Of a stretch of DNA of 31,240 nt, positions 1-6,641 are shown in pieces (within the stretch, counting starts at the first letter, position 1; every line of letters starts with the position of its first letter). The notes beneath the pieces were generated by a model that had not been told where the DNA came from, searched no databases, and worked only from the letters and a program-made list of their open reading frames with translations. Position numbers and translations under genes: made by a program. Origin of the DNA: an uncultured Porphyromonas sp. (lineage in GTDB: Bacteria > Bacteroidota > Bacteroidia > Bacteroidales > Porphyromonadaceae); the NCBI RefSeq assembly GCF_938039215.1, contig NZ_CALHVI010000052.1, positions 1 to 31,240 on the forward strand, written 5' to 3'.

Positions 1-23
1 AGAGCTTTGATATGCTTGGGCAT
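1..23 (-). CDS. 5' end of a third zinc-ribbon membrane protein paralogue (cut by window edge)
   Basis: The reverse strand from position 23 reads MPKHIKAL and then leaves the window. These are the same first eight codons as the two complete paralogues that start at 1441 and 2858. The DNA just upstream (24-106) also resembles the DNA upstream of the copy at 1441, including an identical stretch of about 15 bases next to the start codon. I therefore read this as the beginning of another tandem copy lying to the left. Only eight codons are visible, so whether it is intact cannot be told. Function unknown, as for its siblings. Confidence 0.75.
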
Positions 24-106
24 CCTAAGTATAAGCTAGGCGAAGAGCTGTGACACGTGTAGGTGAACGGGCGAATCTATACGAGGCGTTGGAGCGGGCG
101 AGTTAG

Positions 107-1441
107 TTACCTTCCGAAGTGATTGTGGACATCCATCCTGCTTACACTCTTACCCTCGCTGGAGATCAGCCAAGTGTTGGAATAGTCCACCAATACGTAA
201 CCACCAGAGAAGCGCGATACACCTACGAGACAAGAGAGATCTCCCAGTCCTTCGGTGCAAGTCCACAGTACCTTGGCCGTTTGGGCATCTAGGCATCGGA
301 GCATCCACTTGGCATCGGCTGCCGCCGTAGGCTTGAAGGCGATGAGGATCTGGTCGGCCGACTCATGAATTACTTTGGGTGAAAAGTAGTAGGCTCCTGG
401 AGTAAAGTCTTCATAGCTCTGCAGAAGCGAGTGTTCCTTGTGGTAGTTGCTGACAAAGATCTTTTTAGGATAGTATGAATGAGAGTCATTCTCCCAGCCG
501 AAGGACGGAGTATGACGAGGGTAACCAGCCTGCTCTAGGACATGATAGCGCACGAGCTGAATCTGCTGATCCTCGTAGTCAGTGGTCTGGTCGGAGAAAA
601 CGAAGTGGGTAGTGAGCTTAGGCTCGGGAAGCTTCTCCTCATAAGCATCGAAAACAGACTCCTCTGAGTAGAGCTTATTGGCTATGGGATAGTAGACAAA
701 GCTCTTCCCCAGATTCGTCTTACCCTGCAACGCATCCCCATACTGAGGGTAGTAGAAGTCCAGCTCACCAAAGCCCTCAGTGAACTCAGGGCGCTTATAG
801 TCTTCACCATGAATCTCCTTCACATCCAGCGTCGAGCGGTCAATGGCATAGAGGTGCTGCTTGTTAAGGATGACATAGAAAATCCCATCCGCAAACTGGC
901 GTCCATCCGTCAGGCTGACTCGTCCCGTCACCTCTGGGAGCAGAAGCTCCTTTATGACCTCATGCGTCTCTCCATCCAAGAAGTACATGAAGCCCTTAGC
1001 ATTATCCCAGTCCCCTACGGACTCCTTAGGGCGAGCAGAGCCACAGACCAGGACAATGGGTCGTCCCGCAGTGCTGGTGAAGGTCATGAGCTGCTCACAG
1101 GCGAGGGACACCCCTTTATCATCGCTACTATTCCTCGGGGCAGACCCTCCGAAGATCCCTAAGGCGATGATAGGGATGATGGTCATGAACGAGAAGAAGA
1201 ACGCGAGCGCAAGGAGGATAAGGACCTTACGTCTAGGGCTCGCTGTGACCGTATTCCAGAGGGAAGAGATGGAATTCGAGCGATCAGCCCCCGTCTCGAT
1301 CTTGTGATGGATGGTGATATCATCCGAGTCGAGGTAGAACTCCGTCGAGCAGCTGTCGCAGCGGTAATGGTCCTCGCTAATCTTTGTGGCGCGCGTGCTA
1401 CCACACTGGGGACATTTCAGAGCTTTGATATGCTTGGGCAT
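107..1441 (-). CDS. Zinc-ribbon, single-TM protein with propeller-like extracytoplasmic domain; tandem paralogue 1
   Basis: 444 residues of a family I do not recognise by name. The N-terminus has a zinc ribbon with Cys pairs at residues 10/13 (CPQC) and 28/31 (CDSC). A polar stretch ending in SPRRK (68-72) leads into one hydrophobic segment at about 72-97. The positive charges before that segment predict a cytoplasmic ribbon and an extracytoplasmic C-terminal domain of about 340 residues. That domain has scattered aromatic, beta-rich repeats and a PQQ/WD-like piece, CLDAQTAKVLW, near residue 390, so a beta-propeller or related fold is plausible but not proven. It is one of at least three head-to-tail copies; the copy at 1521-2858 is closely similar over its full length, most strongly in the ribbon and TM regions. 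The gap to that copy is 79 bp. The layout would suit an envelope sensor or a membrane-anchored scaffold, but no function can be assigned. Confidence 0.85.
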   Translation of the reverse strand: MPKHIKALKCPQCGSTRATKISEDHYRCDSCSTEFYLDSDDITIHHKIETGADRSNSISSLWNTVTASPRRKVLILLALAFFFSFMTIIPIIALGIFGGSAPRNSSDDKGVSLACEQLMTFTSTAGRPIVLVCGSARPKESVGDWDNAKGFMYFLDGETHEVIKELLLPEVTGRVSLTDGRQFADGIFYVILNKQHLYAIDRSTLDVKEIHGEDYKRPEFTEGFGELDFYYPQYGDALQGKTNLGKSFVYYPIANKLYSEESVFDAYEEKLPEPKLTTHFVFSDQTTDYEDQQIQLVRYHVLEQAGYPRHTPSFGWENDSHSYYPKKIFVSNYHKEHSLLQSYEDFTPGAYYFSPKVIHESADQILIAFKPTAAADAKWMLRCLDAQTAKVLWTCTEGLGDLSCLVGVSRFSGGYVLVDYSNTWLISSEGKSVSRMDVHNHFGR

Positions 1442-1520
1442 CCTAAGTATAAGCTAAGAGAAGAGGTATGATACGTGTAGGCGAGTAGAGGGATATATAT
1501 GAGAGGCTAGAGTGGCAGAG
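1442..1520. repeat. Intergenic copy of a duplicated spacer between zinc-ribbon paralogues (matches 24-106)
   Basis: This 79-bp spacer aligns with the 83-bp spacer at 24-106. Both begin CCTAAGTATAAGCTA next to a paralogue start codon, both carry an ACGTGTAGG block in the middle, and both end in GAGTTAG at the next gene's stop. The repeat unit of the tandem array is therefore gene plus spacer. The upstream region of the 2858 copy has diverged, so that copy may mark the end of the array. No clear TAnnTTTG promoter is seen in the spacer; read-through from the neighbouring copy or a weak local promoter are both possible. Confidence 0.65.
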
Positions 1521-2858
1521 TTAGCGTCCCTCGATGCGCTTGCGGTAGTCCGTGCTACTCACGAGCTTGCCATCGTTGGAGACGAGGTAGGCCTCCGAGT
1601 AGCCCACCAACACATAGCCTCCAGAGAAGCGTGACACAGCTGCTCCGTTTTTGAATCTATCCTCTTCATCAGAGAGGCTCCAGAGCACCTTCCCCGCCTG
1701 AGCATCCAGACATCGGAGCATATGCTTAGCCTCGGAAGAAGCTGAGGGCTTGAAGGAGATGAGGATTCGGTCGTCTGCCACATGAAGGACTCGGGGCGAG
1801 AAGTAGTAAGCCCCAGGTGTCAGATCTTCATAGCCCTGCAGACGTGCGCGCTTCTCGCCGTAGGATGGGATCAAGACGGTCTTACCGAAATCGCGTCCAC
1901 TCCCACGCTCCCAGCGAAACCTCGGATATTCCCGAGGGTAACCATCCTGCTCTAGAGTGCTATGACGTATGAGCTGGAGCTGCCTATCTGGATAGTCAGA
2001 GGATTCTATCGAGAAGGCGAAGTGCGTAGCTACCTTAGGAGTAGGGAGCGATTCCTGAAGAGCATCATAAGCCTCCTTCTCGGGGTAGAGCTTATCAGCA
2101 ACGGGGTAGTAGACAAAGCGCTGACCTAGATTCGTCTTGATCTTCAGCGCATCCCCATACCGCACATAGTAAAATACCACCTCTGCAAAACCCTCATTTA
2201 GCTCGGGGCGCTTATAGTCCTCTCCATGGACCTCCTTCATATCGAGCGTCGAGCAGTCTATTCTATAGAGGTGGGCTTCATTGAAGATGACGTAGACAGC
2301 CTCATCCGCAAACTGGCGCATATCCAGCTTTTGGATTCGTCCCTTCAAATCAGGAAGTTCGATCTCCTTAACGACCTCTTGAGTCTCTCCATCATAGAAG
2401 GACACGAAGGCTTGATCATCATCGACATGGCTTGAGCTCATTGGGCGAGCAGACCCAAAGAGCACCACGATAGGACGTCCCGCAGTCGTGGTAAAGGTAC
2501 CAAGCTGCTCTAGGCTGTAGGACGTACGATCATCTCCATAGCCATAGGCTCCAGCGGTATAATTGCTGGAGCTCCCAGAGACGATGTACCCCATGATGGC
2601 CATGAACGAGAAGAAGAGCGTGATCGCAAGGATGATAAGGACGTTGCGTCTAGGGCTCGCTGTGGCCGTATTCCAGAGGGAAGAGATGGGATTTGAGCGA
2701 TCTGCCCCCGTCTCGACCTTATGATGAACGGTGATATCATCCGAGTCGAGGTAGAACTCCGTCGAGCAGCTCTCACAGCGATAGTGATCTTCACGAATCT
2801 GTGTAGCGCGCGTGCTGCCACACTGGGGACATTTCAGAGCTTTGATATGCTTGGGCAT
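1521..2858 (-). CDS. Zinc-ribbon, single-TM protein with propeller-like extracytoplasmic domain; tandem paralogue 2
   Basis: 445 residues, the same layout as the copy at 107-1441: zinc ribbon with CPQC (10-13) and CESC (28-31), an SPRRN junction, a hydrophobic segment at about 73-95, then a large C-terminal domain ending in a PQQ/WD-like CLDAQAGKVLW piece. Compared with copy 1, the first 70 residues are almost unchanged. The stretch just after the membrane segment (about 95-115) differs strongly: here it is a Gly/Tyr/Ser-rich linker. The distal domain keeps its framework, including HGEDYKRPE and YEDLTPGAYYFSP, but varies between. That pattern fits a conserved anchor with a diversifying outer domain. 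It is the first gene of the visible array in transcription order. Function unknown. Confidence 0.85.
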   Translation of the reverse strand: MPKHIKALKCPQCGSTRATQIREDHYRCESCSTEFYLDSDDITVHHKVETGADRSNPISSLWNTATASPRRNVLIILAITLFFSFMAIMGYIVSGSSSNYTAGAYGYGDDRTSYSLEQLGTFTTTAGRPIVVLFGSARPMSSSHVDDDQAFVSFYDGETQEVVKEIELPDLKGRIQKLDMRQFADEAVYVIFNEAHLYRIDCSTLDMKEVHGEDYKRPELNEGFAEVVFYYVRYGDALKIKTNLGQRFVYYPVADKLYPEKEAYDALQESLPTPKVATHFAFSIESSDYPDRQLQLIRHSTLEQDGYPREYPRFRWERGSGRDFGKTVLIPSYGEKRARLQGYEDLTPGAYYFSPRVLHVADDRILISFKPSASSEAKHMLRCLDAQAGKVLWSLSDEEDRFKNGAAVSRFSGGYVLVGYSEAYLVSNDGKLVSSTDYRKRIEGR

Positions 2859-2926
2859 ACTACACTAGAGAGCAGTAGATAGATGTGAGTGAAGGACAGA
2901 CCTCTGCACCTCCGCAATAGAGGATA

Positions 2927-2963
2927 CACCAAGAGCGTCCGCATCTGGCGAACCCTCTTGGTG
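2927..2963 (-). terminator. Probable terminator hairpin after the nitroreductase gene
   Basis: A perfect 9-bp inverted repeat (CACCAAGAG / CTCTTGGTG) with a 19-nt loop lies 33 bp beyond the stop of the minus-strand nitroreductase. No strong U-run follows on the minus strand, so this is a moderate call. Confidence 0.45.
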
Positions 2964-2995
2964 CATACCGTAGATAGAGTGAAGACGTAGGCCTA

Positions 2996-3628
2996 TTAGA
3001 TGAAGGTAGCGAACTCCTCCATAGGGTTGCGCACCTTCTTCATCTGTCCCAGCCAGTCACGCTCGGGGTCGGCATAGCCGAGGTAGAGGAGCGAGACACT
3101 GCGAAGACCCTTCTCACGCAGACCGAGGAGTTCGTCGACGAGCTTAGGATCGAAGCCTCCGATGGGAGTGCTGTCGATCTTGAGTTCTGCTGCTTGAGCC
3201 AGAGCAAGACCTAGGGCGATGAAGCTCTGATCAGCAGCGTGCTGGAACTGCTCTTCCTTGGTCATCTCACCGAACTTCTCCTTGAGCATGTCCGTATAGC
3301 GCTTGAAGCGACCACGTACGAGCCCACGCTCATCGGTCGTCCGGTCGTAGATCGCATCAATACGCTCGGGAGTATATTCGTCCCAAGCGGCGAAGACGAT
3401 GACGTGCGAGCACTCACGCATGCAGTCAGGGTTCAGTGCCCCTTCGACCATCTTCTCCTTGAGCTCTTGGTCACCGACGACGATGAGGCGGAACTGCTGG
3501 AGTCCCGAAGAGGTAGGAGCAAGACGAGCAGCTTCGACGATCTTCATGAGATCTTCCTCACGGAGCTTCTTCGTAGGGTCGTATGCCTTCGTGGCGTGGC
3601 GCCACATGAGGTCTTCTAATAGAGCCAT
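2996..3628 (-). CDS. NAD(P)H-dependent nitroreductase family protein (FMN)
   Basis: 210 residues, typical of the NfsB/dihydropteridine-reductase-like branch of the nitroreductase fold. This is a dimeric cytosolic FMN enzyme that reduces nitroaromatics, quinones or related acceptors with NAD(P)H. Visible signs are the N-terminal RHATKAYDP, EAARLAPTSSGLQ (an FMN-contacting loop near residue 35), the central helix with ADQSFIALGLALAQAAEL, and IGGFDPKLVDELLGL. No signal peptide or membrane segment is present. It lies 164 bp downstream of the NO reductase on the same strand, but with a hairpin between, so it is probably its own unit. The physiological substrate cannot be read from sequence. A role in redox or nitrosative stress would suit the neighbour but is inference. 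Confidence 0.9.
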   Translation of the reverse strand: MALLEDLMWRHATKAYDPTKKLREEDLMKIVEAARLAPTSSGLQQFRLIVVGDQELKEKMVEGALNPDCMRECSHVIVFAAWDEYTPERIDAIYDRTTDERGLVRGRFKRYTDMLKEKFGEMTKEEQFQHAADQSFIALGLALAQAAELKIDSTPIGGFDPKLVDELLGLREKGLRSVSLLYLGYADPERDWLGQMKKVRNPMEEFATFI

Positions 3629-3667
3629 ATTATCCTTTGTGTTTAATGATTGATATCTATACAGCCA

Positions 3668-3675
3668 TAAAGATA
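3668..3675 (-). promoter_or_regulatory. Possible -7 element for the nitroreductase
   Basis: On the minus strand this reads TATCTTTA, one mismatch from the Bacteroidota -7 consensus TAnnTTTG, about 40 bp before the ATG. No convincing -33 TTTG is seen. Confidence 0.35.
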
Positions 3676-3721
3676 CGTACTCTTGGCGAGCTAAGGCTCA
3701 TATACGACTCATCTATATAAG

Positions 3722-3764
3722 GTAGAGGCTACCTCTTCCCTAGCTGGGAAGTGATAGCCTCTAC
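3722..3764 (-). terminator. Nested hairpin terminator after the NO reductase gene
   Basis: A perfect 10-bp outer stem (GTAGAGGCTA / TAGCCTCTAC) encloses an inner stem CTTCCC / GGGAAG. It sits 29 bp past the stop codon of the minus-strand NO reductase. It separates that gene from the nitroreductase and supports two transcription units. Confidence 0.6.
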
Positions 3765-3792
3765 ACATACTCTGTATGGTGTAAGGGAAGGA

Positions 3793-6039
3793 CTAGCGCG
3801 TACCCTTACGTGACCAGCCGAACTGTAGGCCGAAGATGAAGACCACGAGGAGCAGTTCACCGACACCGAGGATCAGGTCACCAGGCATACGCATCCAGCG
3901 GATCAGCTGCATATACTCCTGCTGCATGAAGTCGGCCGAGCGTGCGGACCAATAGGCATTCGTGATCGATTCATGTGCCTGCAGGATACCGATGGGCAGG
4001 ACACTCACCGTCACCATGAGGAAGAGGCCAATATTGATCATCCAGAAGGCCGTACCTATGAGCTTATCGTTCCACTTGTAGTCAGGGTAAAGCCCACGCA
4101 GGCAGAAGAGCATCAGCCCGATCCCCAGGATACCATAGACTCCGAAGAGCGCTGCGTGCCCGTGGACAGCCGTCGTATTGAGCCCCTGCAGGTAGTAGAG
4201 CGCAATAGGAGGATTGATAGCGAAGCCGAAGATCCCTGCACCGAGGAAGTTCCAGAAGCACATAGCGATGAAGCAATAGATCGGCCACTTGTAGGCCTCG
4301 ATCCAATCCGTTGCCTTAGAGAGTCGGTAGTTGTGATAAGCTTCCATCCCGATGAGCACCAGCGGTACGATCTCCAGCGCACTGAAGGTCGCCCCAAGGG
4401 CTAGCACGGCGGTAGGTGTCGCACTGAAGTAAAGGTGATGGAAGGTACCTAGGATCCCGCCCGCGAGGAAGATGATCGTCGAGAAGAGGACCGACACGGT
4501 AGCCGACTGGATACGTAGCAGACCAAGGCGGCAGAAGAGGAAGGCAGCCACGACGGTAGCGAACACTTCGAAGAAGCCTTCTACCCAGAGATGGACGACC
4601 CACCAGCGCCAGTACTCAGCGATAGCCATGTGCGTCTGACGGCCGTACATCAGCCCTGCAGCGTAGAAGAAGGCGATAGCGAGCGAAGCGATGATGAAGA
4701 GTGTCAGGAGGTGGCGGTTCTCATCCTTGCGCTTGAGGGCGGGGATCAGAGCACGGATCATGAGGAAGAGCCACAGGACAAGGCCCACCAGCAGGAGGAT
4801 CTGCCACAGACGACCAAGCTCGACATACTCGTAGCCCTGATGTCCGAGCCAGAAGTTCTCGATGAGGCCGAGCTTCTGCATGACACCGAGCCACTGCCCG
4901 ACGAGCGAACCAGCGACGACGAAGATGAGTGCCCCGAAGAGTACGTTCACCCCGAGGCGCTGATACTTCGGTTCGACCCCAGAGACAGCAGGAGCTATAT
5001 AGAGACCCGTGGCTAGCCAAGAGGTAGCGATCCAGAGGATGGCCAGCTGTACGTGCCAGCTACGAGAGACCGCCTGAGGGAGGAAGTCCTGGATAGGCAG
5101 ACCGAAGAGCGCATCCCCTTCGACGCCGTAGTGCGCCGTGATCGCTCCGAGTACCATCTGCACGAGGATCAGGATCGAGACGATCCAGATATACTTCGTC
5201 GTGGCACGCATCGAGGGCGTGGGCTTCATCCCTCGGAGCGGGTCGGAGGTGGGCAGTACACCTAGCTCGTCCTCCTTGGACTGAGCATAGTAGTAGACCA
5301 GGATCCCGACGCAGAAGAGGAGCATCAGTACGCTGAAGCCCGACCAGAGGTGGAGCGAAGTAGGAGCGACATTGCCGATCGTAGGGTCGTGGGGCCAATT
5401 GTTCGTATAGCTCACATCCGACCCAGGGCGATCCGTCACACATACCCACGAAGCCCAAGCGAAGAAGGCGCTCATCTGTGCCATCTTGTGCGGATCTTCC
5501 AGACTCTTCTCTCTCAGAGCGTAGGCTGATCGGAGCTTAGCGAACTCTGGCGAAGGATCGCCGAGGAAGAGCTGAGCGTAGTAGGCTCCCAGCTCACGGG
5601 CTACTTCGCCTCGGAGCTGTGAGTAGGTGATGATCCCCGTCTTTTCGTCGAAGGTATTCTTACGCACCTCTTCTCTGAGGAGGGTCTGATACTTCGCCTG
5701 CTCTGCTGCGGGGAGCTGGGCATAGTTGAGCCCGTCCCGCTCGGCGAGCTTCTTCAGCAGGAGCTCGGCTTCACGGTGGAGGTAGTCGGCCGACCAGTCG
5801 GGAGCAATGTACGCTCCGTGGCCCCACACACTACCGACGGTCTGCCCACCGATGGACTGCCATACATTCTGGCCATCCTTGATGTCTTGGCCTTCGAAGA
5901 GCGTCGTACCATCCGTCGTCACCACCTTCTCGGGGAAGGGGGGCATCGTGCGGAAGATCTCCAGCCCGAAGAAGCCAAGCACTGCGAACGACAGTAGGAT
6001 CACCGTCGCCAGCGCATACCATAGTTTCTTTGGTGTCAT
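3793..6039 (-). CDS. norZ: Quinol-dependent nitric oxide reductase (qNOR)
   Basis: 748 residues, the usual length for single-subunit qNOR. It takes electrons from membrane quinol and reduces two NO to N2O in the cytoplasmic membrane, detoxifying NO. The N-terminus has one membrane helix (about 8-28) and then a long soluble region with WGHGAYIAPDWSADYLHRE, the qNOR counterpart of the NorC domain. There is no CxxCH motif, so heme c is absent, as expected for qNOR. The catalytic NorB-like part has about a dozen membrane helices. It keeps HLWVEGFFE (H483, E487, E491), the FHH pair (H534, H535) and VHGHAALFG (H626, H628), which supply heme and FeB ligands. No nor accessory genes are adjacent, as is common for qNOR. 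It has its own terminator and a palindromic operator-like site just upstream. Confidence 0.95.
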   Translation of the reverse strand: MTPKKLWYALATVILLSFAVLGFFGLEIFRTMPPFPEKVVTTDGTTLFEGQDIKDGQNVWQSIGGQTVGSVWGHGAYIAPDWSADYLHREAELLLKKLAERDGLNYAQLPAAEQAKYQTLLREEVRKNTFDEKTGIITYSQLRGEVARELGAYYAQLFLGDPSPEFAKLRSAYALREKSLEDPHKMAQMSAFFAWASWVCVTDRPGSDVSYTNNWPHDPTIGNVAPTSLHLWSGFSVLMLLFCVGILVYYYAQSKEDELGVLPTSDPLRGMKPTPSMRATTKYIWIVSILILVQMVLGAITAHYGVEGDALFGLPIQDFLPQAVSRSWHVQLAILWIATSWLATGLYIAPAVSGVEPKYQRLGVNVLFGALIFVVAGSLVGQWLGVMQKLGLIENFWLGHQGYEYVELGRLWQILLLVGLVLWLFLMIRALIPALKRKDENRHLLTLFIIASLAIAFFYAAGLMYGRQTHMAIAEYWRWWVVHLWVEGFFEVFATVVAAFLFCRLGLLRIQSATVSVLFSTIIFLAGGILGTFHHLYFSATPTAVLALGATFSALEIVPLVLIGMEAYHNYRLSKATDWIEAYKWPIYCFIAMCFWNFLGAGIFGFAINPPIALYYLQGLNTTAVHGHAALFGVYGILGIGLMLFCLRGLYPDYKWNDKLIGTAFWMINIGLFLMVTVSVLPIGILQAHESITNAYWSARSADFMQQEYMQLIRWMRMPGDLILGVGELLLVVFIFGLQFGWSRKGTR

Positions 6040-6056
6040 AATTGCTTATTTGGCTT

Positions 6057-6069
6057 GTTAAACATTAAC
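6057..6069 (-). promoter_or_regulatory. Operator-like palindrome upstream of the NO reductase
   Basis: GTTAA-ACA-TTAAC is a perfect 13-bp palindrome, 17 bp before the qNOR start codon in a locally AT-rich stretch. The position suits a regulator of the CRP/FNR (HcpR-like) or another NO-responsive type. The regulator is not identifiable here. Confidence 0.35.
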
Positions 6070-6275
6070 GTATATTTACATTAAGTGATTAGTTATACCG
6101 TTTGAGTCGGTTAAATATAATTCTTTCCATGATATACGCATGATTTTTCGCAAAATTCTTTCACGGCTCAGGCGGGAGAGGTCGCTCCAGAAGCGACGAG
6201 AAGGCTAGGCGCTGGGATTAGGTGGTTAGCTACCTGAGGAAGGGCTTCAGAGAGGTGCTAGTGGTGAGATTTTGG

Positions 6276-6470
6276 CGACTGGGGGTGTTCTTCGGGGAAA
6301 AAGAAGGGATTCGGGAGCCGTCTGTCGAAGGGTCGAAGCCCTTTCCTTGAGAGAGTGAAAAAGAAACCTACTGTAGGTCGCCTTTGCGACCCACGGTAGG
6401 TCGTCGATGCGACCCACAGTAGGTCGCAAAGGCGATCTACCGTGGGTCGTTTTTGCCCCCTTCAGAAGGC
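6276..6470. repeat. Palindromic repeat element A (four 17-bp palindromes, 23-bp period, plus conserved flanks)
   Basis: The core is four copies of a near-palindrome of the type CGACCCACNGTAGGTCG at nominal positions 6364, 6387, 6410 and 6433, each exactly 23 bp apart with 6-nt spacers. Spacer 1 (CCTTTG) and spacer 3 (CAAAGG) are reverse complements, so the whole core of about 86 bp can also fold as one large hairpin. The right flank, TTTTTGCCCCCTTCAGAAGG, matches in inverted form the left flank of element B near 24536-24555. The left part CGACTGGGGGTGTTCTTCGG (6276-6295) matches, inverted, 24726-24745 of element B. This suggests a mobile or REP-like unit of about 200 bp inserted in opposite orientations. 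It sits between the divergent qNOR and S9 peptidase genes. The 602-bp gap 6040-6641 otherwise holds only the regulatory sites listed. Confidence 0.8.
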
Positions 6471-6553
6471 CCGTGAATACAGGGGCTCTGGAGCGCCCTG
6501 CGTGACCTTCTTTTTTCCTTGACCGAAGGCGTAGAAATACCACGACTACTTTG

Positions 6554-6561
6554 TATCTTTG
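6554..6561 (+). promoter_or_regulatory. -7 promoter element of the S9 peptidase gene
   Basis: TATCTTTG is an exact match to the Bacteroidota -7 consensus TAnnTTTG, 80 bp before the chosen start codon at 6642. It also argues against a start at or before 6519. The -33 element is not obvious. Confidence 0.55.
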
Positions 6562-6641
6562 CTCCTAAGGTGAGGCTTCCCACTGAGCTACCGCTCCCTG
6601 AGCTTCTCCCACTATACAACTTATACATCATATCAAACGCT

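Noticed and set aside
4591..5016. 141-codon open frame on the plus strand inside the NO reductase
   Set aside because: Antisense shadow of a long, well-conserved membrane protein gene; rich in Asp/Glu/Pro as expected for the opposite strand.
6364..6449. Mini CRISPR array
   Set aside because: The period is regular, but the repeats are 17-bp dyads with 6-nt spacers, spacers recur as reverse complements, the same block recurs elsewhere, and no cas genes are present.
6519..6641. Possible 41-residue N-terminal extension of the S9 peptidase
   Set aside because: It would begin upstream of the -7 promoter box at 6554-6561 and hide the signal peptide; the start at 6642 is better.
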